Position numbers and translations under genes: made by a program
Shown here: in pieces, positions 58,785 through 64,000 of the stretch
How positions within the stretch are numbered: position 1 is the first letter of the stretch
Layout of the letters: each line of letters starts with the position of its first letter
DNA from: Campylobacterales bacterium
GTDB lineage: Bacteria > Campylobacterota > Campylobacteria > Campylobacterales > Sulfurimonadaceae
Direction: 5' to 3'
Length of the DNA stretch: 64,000 nt
NCBI GenBank assembly: GCA_016938735.1
Contig: JAFGUB010000046.1
Span: forward strand, 1 to 64,000
Notes under the pieces: generated by a model
What the model saw: the letters and a program-made list of their open reading frames with translations, nothing else
Database searches by the model: none
Told to the model about the DNA's origin: nothing

Positions 58785-59705
58785 TTGAGACATTTTCTAT
58801 CACTCAAGGATTTCACAAAGACGGAAATCCTGCAGATTGTCGATCTGGCGATCGAGATCAAAAAAGAGCTGAAATCGGGTACATGTAAGCCTTATCTTCA
58901 GAACAAAACGCTGGCCATGATATTCGAAAAGAGTTCGACGCGTACCCGCGTTAGTTTTGAAACCGGCATGTTTCAGCTTGGCGGACATGCCCTTTTTCTC
59001 TCCAACCGCGACATCCATTTGGGGCGCGGAGAACCGGTGAGAGACACTGCCCGCGTTATCTCTTCGATGAACGATCTGGTGATGATCCGCACCTTCGATC
59101 ATGCGATGATCGAAGAGTTTGCGGCCTACTCCAAAGTGCCGGTCATCAACGGGCTTACCGACTCTTATCATCCGGTGCAACTGCTGGCCGATTATATGAC
59201 GCTTGTGGAGCACAACCATACGCAAGGACTCAAAGTGGCCTATGTCGGCGATGGCAACAATATGACCCACTCATGGTTGATGCTTGCCGCAAAATTAGGC
59301 TTTGAGTTACGCATTGCCACTCCTGTAGGCTATGAGTGCGATCCAAAAATCGTCGCGCACGCCCGTGAGATGGCCAAAGAGAGCGGGGCGCTGATTGTTA
59401 CATGTAACGACCCCAAAGAGGCTGTGCGAAATGCTACCGTCGTGACCACCGATACGTGGGCATCTATGGGTCAAGAGGATGAAAAGGCGGAGCGGATTAG
59501 CCGTTTTGAGGGATACATGGTGGATGATGCAATGATGGCGCTTGCAGCACCTGACGCGCTCTTTTTGCACTGTTTACCGGCGTACCGCGGTCAAGAGGTG
59601 AGCGAGAGTGTTTTAGAAGGTGCCCAGAGTGTCGTCTTTGAAGAAGCAGAAAACCGTCTACATGTACAAAAAGGTTTGATGGTCTGGTTAGACCGTCAGC
59701 GATAG
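58785..59705 (+). CDS. argF: ornithine carbamoyltransferase
   Basis: OTCase (306 aa) makes citrulline from ornithine and carbamoyl phosphate in arginine synthesis. [20 protein letters not shown] is the carbamoyl-phosphate site (STRTR), [20 protein letters not shown] and [18 protein letters not shown] follow, and [16 protein letters not shown] and [20 protein letters not shown] bind ornithine (HCLP). TTG 58785 is the start, supported by AAAGGG six to seven bases upstream and the MRHF opening common in the phylum. Three palindrome cores lie within (58879, 59398, 59659). Confidence 0.95.
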   Translation: MRHFLSLKDFTKTEILQIVDLAIEIKKELKSGTCKPYLQNKTLAMIFEKSSTRTRVSFETGMFQLGGHALFLSNRDIHLGRGEPVRDTARVISSMNDLVMIRTFDHAMIEEFAAYSKVPVINGLTDSYHPVQLLADYMTLVEHNHTQGLKVAYVGDGNNMTHSWLMLAAKLGFELRIATPVGYECDPKIVAHAREMAKESGALIVTCNDPKEAVRNATVVTTDTWASMGQEDEKAERISRFEGYMVDDAMMALAAPDALFLHCLPAYRGQEVSESVLEGAQSVVFEEAENRLHVQKGLMVWLDRQR

Positions 59706-59714
59706 GAGCAGGGA

Positions 59715-60902
59715 ATGAAAGGTTTGATCTTTATTTTTGCCGTATTATTGCAGCTTTATGCAGGATCTGCTGTGGAGTTGGACGCTATGTATAGCGATTC
59801 GACAAAATGCAAGGCGTGTCACCACTATATTATCGAACAGTGGGAGTCGTCGTGGCATGCCAAGTCGCACTACAAGAATGATGAGTACTTTCGAAAAACA
59901 GTCGATTATATCGGGCGGAAAAGCCGACGCTCAACCAATGCGATTCAGGTGGGATGCGCCTCATGTCACAATCCTCGTATTGCTGTGACCGAGACAGATA
60001 TTGATTATGAGATCATGGTGGCCATGAAACTTGACGAGCACTCTGAGGTGAATAAGGCGCTACAAAATGATCTGCTCTCAGAGGGAATCAACTGTGTCGT
60101 TTGCCACAACATTGACAAAATTCATGCCGATTTGGATGGTTCTAAGCGGGGAGTGCATCGTGTAAGCTGGATGAAGAGCGGAACGATGGTTGGACCTTTG
60201 GAAGATGCATTTTCTCCCTATCATAAAGTGCAAAAGCGCGATTTTTTTAACGAAGAGGCTGATACGCTCTGTTTTGTCTGCCACGCTAACGATCGCTCTG
60301 AAGAGGGTATTGTCTTTACCAATATGGAGTCAGAATACCGTAAAGGCGAGAAGATGTGTGTTGATTGTCACATGAGCCCGCGCCATGAGGGAATCGCCTC
60401 GACACTGCGGATCAATGACGGTAAGCAGCGAACCCGATTGGTTCGTGATCACCTTTTCGCCGGCGGTCATGTGAGCTCCATGTGGAACGGAGCACTTGAT
60501 CTTGAGGCAAAAAGCCAGGGGGACGGTTTGGTCGTGACGCTGATCAACCCTCAGCCGCACAACATCCCCAGCGGATTTGGTGCACGCGAGTTGATCTTGG
60601 AGGTCGAGTATCTCAATGGAAGCGAGGCGATGGGGCGTCACAGTATGTCGCTGACCCGCACCTACACCAGCAAGCGGGGCAAGCCGACCATTCCGCATCT
60701 AGCCAAAGAGATGGGACCGGATATGTCGGTGCCGGCACATGGTAAAAAAAGTGTGAAGTTTCCTCTAGCCAAAGGCGCAGATGCCGCTTCCATCACCCTT
60801 TATTATCGTTTGGTGAACGATGAGGTGCGTGGGATGCTTGAACTGCAAGAACCCATATGGTCTGAGAAGATGTTGGTGAATTCATTGGTACAAAAATTAT
60901 AA
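59715..60902 (+). CDS. pentaheme c-type cytochrome
   Basis: 395 aa periplasmic protein with a signal peptide (KGLIFIFAVLLQLYAGSA) and five CxxCH sites: CKACH (near residue 32), CASCH (81), CVVCH (127), CFVCH (186) and CVDCH (215). The heme part resembles the cytochrome c554 fold. The last 150 residues lack hemes and look like a beta-sandwich (LEAKSQGDGLVVTLINPQPH and onward). It is not NrfA or HAO by motif (no CxxCK, no cross-linking tyrosine evident). It stands alone nine bases after argF, with CAGGGA before the ATG. Its redox partner is unknown. Confidence 0.82.
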   Translation: MKGLIFIFAVLLQLYAGSAVELDAMYSDSTKCKACHHYIIEQWESSWHAKSHYKNDEYFRKTVDYIGRKSRRSTNAIQVGCASCHNPRIAVTETDIDYEIMVAMKLDEHSEVNKALQNDLLSEGINCVVCHNIDKIHADLDGSKRGVHRVSWMKSGTMVGPLEDAFSPYHKVQKRDFFNEEADTLCFVCHANDRSEEGIVFTNMESEYRKGEKMCVDCHMSPRHEGIASTLRINDGKQRTRLVRDHLFAGGHVSSMWNGALDLEAKSQGDGLVVTLINPQPHNIPSGFGARELILEVEYLNGSEAMGRHSMSLTRTYTSKRGKPTIPHLAKEMGPDMSVPAHGKKSVKFPLAKGADAASITLYYRLVNDEVRGMLELQEPIWSEKMLVNSLVQKL

Positions 60903-60916
60903 GGCGCATTTTTTGG

Positions 60917-60922
60917 TATAAT
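60917..60922 (+). promoter_or_regulatory. putative -10 of the DEAD-box helicase gene
   Basis: GG-TATAAT-GCGCCC just after the cytochrome stop. Transcription would start near 60929, giving a leader of about 140 bases that contains the palindrome at 60993-61002. Confidence 0.55.
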
Positions 60923-61071
60923 GCGCCCAAATATTGTTGAGAACTTAAACCTGTCTGCTTTCTGATCTAATCTCGATTTGCATCATCCGGTGTTACATGT
61001 AAGAAAATACGATACGTTCTTCTTGCATCCTGCTTTTCAACACTATTTAATTCATGATACAAAGAGAGCGA

Positions 61072-62568
61072 ATGACGCCCGAAAACACCACCATTATCCC
61101 CAATACATTTGACCGATTCGGATTCAAAAAACCCATTATGGAAGCGCTGGAACTAGCAGGATTTAAGCAACCCAGCCCGATTCAAGAGATTGCCATCCCC
61201 ATTATTATGCAAGGCCGAGACGTTGTCGGTCAAGCCCATACCGGAACCGGCAAAACCGCTGCGTTCGGTTTACCTGTGCTGAATAACATGCACCTTAAAG
61301 GCGGCGTCGAGGCGCTGATCATCACCCCCACGCGCGAGCTGGCCAATCAGGTGAGCGACGAGCTGTTTAAATACGGCAAAAAGCTGGGCATCAAGACGGT
61401 GACCATTTACGGCGGTAGCTCCTACGGTCGTCAGCTTGGCCTTATTGAGCGCGGTGCCCAAGTGGTCATTGCAACGCCGGGCCGCCTACTTGATCTGCTC
61501 AAGCGGGACATGCTGAACGGTTTCGCCCCTACGACCGTCGTTCTTGACGAAGCGGATGAGATGCTTGATATGGGCTTTTTGGATGATATCAAAGAGATTT
61601 TCACTTTTTTACCCCAAGAGCGCCAGACACTCCTTTTTTCTGCGACCATGCCTGATCCGATCAAGCAGCTGGCGAAGCGAATTTTGGTTGAGCCTGAGTT
61701 TATCAAGATCACGCAGGATGAGACTACCAATAAAGACATCGCACAGCACTATTATGTGATTGAAGAGAATGAGCGCGACGACGCGATTATTCGTCTGCTG
61801 GATGCTCAGGAGACCGAAAAAGTGGTGGTTTTTTGCCGCACCAAAAAAGAGGTTGATCGTCTTTCCAATGTCCTCTCTGCGGTTGGCTACAACGCTAAAG
61901 GTCTGCACGGAGATATGGAGCAGCCGCAGCGTGAATCGGTGATTCGAGGCCTTAAAACGGACGCAGTAGATATTTTGATCGCGACCGACGTAGCGGCTCG
62001 GGGTATTCACATCGACAATGTCAGCCACGTTTTTAACTTTCATATCCCTTTTGATCCCGAGTCGTATGTGCATCGTATCGGTCGTACAGGACGTGCGGGA
62101 CAAAAGGGCATAGCGATCACACTGGTCACCCCACTGGAATTTAAAGAGCTGCAGCGTATCCGCTCCAAGGTGGGTACAACGATGGAGCACGCCTATATTC
62201 CAAGTAAGATCGAAGTGAAGAAGTCTCATCTCAACAAGCTCATCGATTCGATTGAGAATCAGAGCATCTACGATGAGGCGCATCAGGTTCTTGATGTACT
62301 CAGTCAAGATCTGGACTATACCCAAATCGCTTATAAATTGATCTCCATGATGCTGGACAATCAGGCGATCAAAGGGCCCAATACGATCGGTATCGCCCCG
62401 CAGCGTTTGGAAAAGATTTTGAGTGCAATGGAGCGTAACAACGGTCGCGGCGGTTCAGGTAAACGTGGCGGTGGCGGTGGTTCATCGCGCAACGCGTCAC
62501 GACCGCGTCGTCCTAGAACGGAGCAATCCGGCAACAGCGGCCGCAGAAGCCGAGAGCCCCGCTACTAA
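61072..62568 (+). CDS. DEAD-box ATP-dependent RNA helicase
   Basis: 498 aa RNA helicase. Motifs in order: QPSPIQEIAIPIIMQGRDVV (Q), AHTGTGKTAA (I), PTRELANQ (Ia), ATPGR, VVLDEADEMLDMGF (II), SATMP (III), IATDVAARGIHI (V) and HRIGRTGRAG (VI). A C-terminal domain and a Gly/Arg/Ser-rich tail (RGGSGKRGGGGGSSRNASRP) bind RNA, as in CsdA/RhlE-type proteins. It would unwind structured RNA in ribosome assembly and cold adaptation. ATG 61072 has AAAGAGAG upstream; ATG 61054 is possible. The leader is long, as is common for such genes. Confidence 0.92.
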   Translation: MTPENTTIIPNTFDRFGFKKPIMEALELAGFKQPSPIQEIAIPIIMQGRDVVGQAHTGTGKTAAFGLPVLNNMHLKGGVEALIITPTRELANQVSDELFKYGKKLGIKTVTIYGGSSYGRQLGLIERGAQVVIATPGRLLDLLKRDMLNGFAPTTVVLDEADEMLDMGFLDDIKEIFTFLPQERQTLLFSATMPDPIKQLAKRILVEPEFIKITQDETTNKDIAQHYYVIEENERDDAIIRLLDAQETEKVVVFCRTKKEVDRLSNVLSAVGYNAKGLHGDMEQPQRESVIRGLKTDAVDILIATDVAARGIHIDNVSHVFNFHIPFDPESYVHRIGRTGRAGQKGIAITLVTPLEFKELQRIRSKVGTTMEHAYIPSKIEVKKSHLNKLIDSIENQSIYDEAHQVLDVLSQDLDYTQIAYKLISMMLDNQAIKGPNTIGIAPQRLEKILSAMERNNGRGGSGKRGGGGGSSRNASRPRRPRTEQSGNSGRRSREPRY

Positions 62569-62924
62569 AGGTGCTCTTGAACCTTTTGCCAAAAGGGTTC
62601 AAACGGCGGTAACGAAGCCTTTGCCTCTCTTTGCCGCATCCCCCACATCGGTTCTGGAAAAAATCCGTCATCCAAAAAACGTGCCATGATATGCCAATGC
62701 ACGCGCGGCAGCATGTTGCCAAATGAAGCAATATTGATCTTTTCGGGTTGATAGTAGCGAATCATTTCGCACTCTATGATGTCGAGTGCATTCCAGATCG
62801 CCTGTTTCTCTTCAGCGTTACATGTAGAAAACTCTTTGATGTTTCGATGGGTGAAGATTTTGAGCCACGGAATCTCACTCTCGTGACGTTCGATGTAGAT
62901 CAGTGGGCTACTGTAGAGGCTCAT
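62565..62924 (-). CDS. HIT-family protein, variant motif
   Basis: 119 aa protein of the histidine-triad superfamily. It begins [23 protein letters not shown], has [20 protein letters not shown], and a C-terminal [12 protein letters not shown]. The HIT core HxHxH appears as RVHWH: the first His is Arg, the catalytic middle one remains. HIT proteins hydrolyse nucleoside phosphoramidates or dinucleotides; the changed first position may alter the substrate. It overlaps fabH by four bases (ATGA) and the helicase gene by four. A palindrome (62818) encodes STCN. Confidence 0.8.
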   Translation of the reverse strand: MSLYSSPLIYIERHESEIPWLKIFTHRNIKEFSTCNAEEKQAIWNALDIIECEMIRYYQPEKINIASFGNMLPRVHWHIMARFLDDGFFPEPMWGMRQREAKASLPPFEPFWQKVQEHL

Positions 62925-63910
62925 TTGCCTGCAAACGGTAGGAGAGCGCTTCCCCAGGTTAGGCCGCCGCCAAAGGCGTCAAGCAGTAGCAAATCCCCTT
63001 TGGCAAGTCGTCCCGATTCATAAATATCGTTGATCGCCATCGGGATGGAGGCACCTGATGTATTGCCGTATTTACCTACGGTTAAGACCACCTGCGCCTC
63101 ATCAAGTCCTAAGGCATCGCCAACAGCTTTGATGATACGATAATTCGCTTGATGGGGTACGAAGTGTTTGATTTGAGCGGTCTGAACACCATTTTTGTGC
63201 AGTAGTTCCTGGACATCTGCGGTAAGGGTACGCACAGCTACTTTGAAGGTTTCATTTCCCTTCATCTGCATAAAAACTTTGTCGCGTTCAGGCGAGTCGT
63301 GAATAGAGCCGCTGCCGCCGTTAGGTGTCATTAACAAGTCGGCATAGGTTCCGTCTGAGCCTGTATTGACATCTCTGATAGCTTCGCTTGCGTCGTTGGT
63401 CGCACAGATCATGGCCGCACCGGCACCGTCGCCGAAGAGAATACATGTAGTGCGGTCGCTGTAGTCGGTAATGGCACTAAGTTTCTCCGCTCCGATGATC
63501 AGGATGTTCTTTTTCATGCCTGACTCGATAAAGGCTTTGGCGATGGATAAAACATAAACAAAGCCGGTACAGGCGGCCGAAATATCAAACGCGCTGATCT
63601 GCCCAAGCCCTAGTTTGGTGGCAATAAGCGTTGCGGTTGAGGGCATATTGAAGTAATCAGGAGAGATGGTGGCGCAGATCAGCATATCGATGTCGCTCTT
63701 GTTCACGCCTGAACGTTCGATGGCGATTTGAGCTGCCTTTGCACCCATATCGCTGGTGGTTTCATCTTGAGCGGCAATACGTCGTTCCTGGATGCCGGTA
63801 CGCTTCACGATCCATTCATCTGAAGTATCCACCATGGCAGCCAAATCCTGATTGCTGAGGATTCGCTTCGGGACATAAGCCCCAATCGAACGCATTGCCG
63901 CGTAACTCAT
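62921..63910 (-). CDS. fabH: 3-oxoacyl-ACP synthase III
   Basis: FabH (329 aa) starts fatty acid synthesis by condensing acetyl-CoA with malonyl-ACP. The catalytic Cys is in [20 protein letters not shown] (near residue 112), His in [11 protein letters not shown] and Asn in [33 protein letters not shown] at the start and [17 protein letters not shown] at the end are standard. It starts right after the plsX stop (TAA-ATG) and overlaps the HIT gene by four bases, so plsX-fabH-HIT form an operon. A palindrome core at 63441 encodes TTC. Confidence 0.96.
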   Translation of the reverse strand: MSYAAMRSIGAYVPKRILSNQDLAAMVDTSDEWIVKRTGIQERRIAAQDETTSDMGAKAAQIAIERSGVNKSDIDMLICATISPDYFNMPSTATLIATKLGLGQISAFDISAACTGFVYVLSIAKAFIESGMKKNILIIGAEKLSAITDYSDRTTCILFGDGAGAAMICATNDASEAIRDVNTGSDGTYADLLMTPNGGSGSIHDSPERDKVFMQMKGNETFKVAVRTLTADVQELLHKNGVQTAQIKHFVPHQANYRIIKAVGDALGLDEAQVVLTVGKYGNTSGASIPMAINDIYESGRLAKGDLLLLDAFGGGLTWGSALLPFAGK

Positions 63911-64000
63911 TTACAGTTCCTTGTATTCGCCAAGGCGTTTTTCGATATGGGCGTTAACGCCGGTATCGATATAGCGAATGGCTTGAAAAATGGCGTTTTT
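63911..64000 (-). CDS. plsX: phosphate acyltransferase PlsX (C-terminal end only)
   Basis: The last 29 codons of a gene that begins beyond the window. The translation KNAIFQAIRYIDTGVNAHIE, then KRLGEYKEL, matches the PlsX C-terminus, which normally lies directly before fabH. PlsX makes acyl-phosphate from acyl-ACP for phospholipid synthesis. Its stop is immediately adjacent to the fabH ATG. Confidence 0.85.
   Translation of the reverse strand, partial: KNAIFQAIRYIDTGVNAHIEKRLGEYKEL

Larger units (their letters stand above)
47..63450. repeat. iterated palindrome TTACATGTAA (48 core copies)
   Basis: Dispersed 10-bp palindrome, usually seen as C-TTACATGTAA-G. By eye the core TACATGTA occurs 48 times. 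Start positions of the 10-mer are 47, 1074, 2202, 3542, 3851, 4289, 7417, 9339, 11395, 11415, 14473, 15807, 16910, 17345, 17992, 18391, 19361, 20284, 21168, 23345, 23541, 26342, 27375, 27522, 30701, 31348, 32699, 35184, 35789, 40678, 40753, 41452, 41630, 44613, 47268, 51256, 51490, 51602, 52559, 53030, 57119, 57138, 58879, 59398, 59659, 60993, 62818 and 63441. Of these, 33 are exact TTACATGTAA; the others differ only at the outer bases. One-mismatch relatives lie at 9187 (TTACGTGTAA), 41554 (TTACAAGTAA) and 44993 (TTACCTGTAA). Fifteen copies are intergenic although only about 2.3 kb is intergenic. Inside genes the motif encodes LHV or LTC/FTC/VTC. Function unknown. Confidence 0.95.

Noticed and set aside
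47-63450. Palindrome as a restriction-enzyme target
   Set aside because: Genomes usually avoid their own restriction sites; this one is strongly enriched. An orphan methylase target remains possible and is listed as a hypothesis only.
1-64000. CRISPR array, tRNA or rRNA genes, prophage
   Set aside because: I read both strands for repeat-spacer patterns, cloverleaf arms and phage genes and saw none. The evenly dispersed palindrome has no CRISPR-like spacing.

Overview
The window looks like a chromosomal segment of a Campylobacterota (Epsilonproteobacteria) member. The evidence is phylum-typical genes: a CheZ of the HP0170 type, a PgbA N-terminal-domain protein next to a Csd3/HdpA-like M23 peptidase and a GlcD-type oxidase (the Helicobacter HP0506-HP0509 order, from memory), dnaB followed by comEC, glycyl-tRNA synthetase with a separate alpha chain, and glutamine synthetase without the adenylylation tyrosine. 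A flavocytochrome-c-sulfide-dehydrogenase-like flavoprotein, a Rieske protein, several c-type cytochromes and a copper-type TonB receptor point to a respiring, probably sulfur-oxidising organism. G+C looks moderately high for the phylum (judged by eye). The genus cannot be fixed from this sequence. No tRNA, rRNA, CRISPR array, prophage or insertion sequence was seen, and genes fill about 96% of the window.

Layout. 0-0.65 kb: a Phd/RelE-type toxin-antitoxin pair. 0.7-7.5 kb: an MscS channel, diverging from an M48 lipoprotein protease, a BioF-like enzyme, an ABC ATPase, PBP1A and a small protein. 7.5-13.7 kb: leuA, proA, a PAS/degenerate-GGDEF protein, glnA and a PHP phosphatase. 13.8-20.3 kb: cheZ, a U32 protein, purE, a coiled-coil protein, a DUF89 phosphatase, an M6-type protease with a detached propeptide-like gene, and glyQ. 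20.3-28.4 kb: a DUF4160/DUF2442 pair, a RecD2 helicase, an L,D-transpeptidase, a GNAT enzyme, an NhaC antiporter, a two-component system and two small cytochromes c. 28.5-36.6 kb: pckA, a DedA protein, uvrB, two small proteins, three tandem pilin-like genes and priA. 36.6-47.3 kb: ispG, intein-containing dnaB, comEC, a YihY protein, glcD, pgbA-like, csd3-like and mgtE. 47.3-54.3 kb: a Pit phosphate transporter, an OprC-like receptor, an agmatine deiminase, alr and rsmG. 54.5-64 kb: the flavoprotein/Rieske/cytochrome operon, ribA, hemB, argF, a pentaheme cytochrome, a DEAD-box helicase, a HIT protein, fabH and the end of plsX.

The most striking signal is not a gene. The palindrome TTACATGTAA is repeated throughout. 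I count 33 exact copies, and 48 copies of its core TACATGTA, where about one would be expected by chance. It is roughly ten-fold denser between genes than inside them. It occurs in every convergent gap that has any intergenic DNA, twice as head-to-head hairpin pairs. Its right end forms the Shine-Dalgarno sequence of about six genes. Inside genes it sits almost only in the two reading frames that avoid its built-in stop. It behaves like an iterated genome motif (compare HIP1 of cyanobacteria or uptake sequences of Neisseria), and its role here is unknown. Secondary highlights are a 343-residue homing intein in the DnaB P-loop, a set of apparently leaderless promoters ending in GCGCCC-ATG, a protease whose propeptide is a separate gene, and an unusual sulfide-dehydrogenase-like operon lacking one expected redox cysteine.
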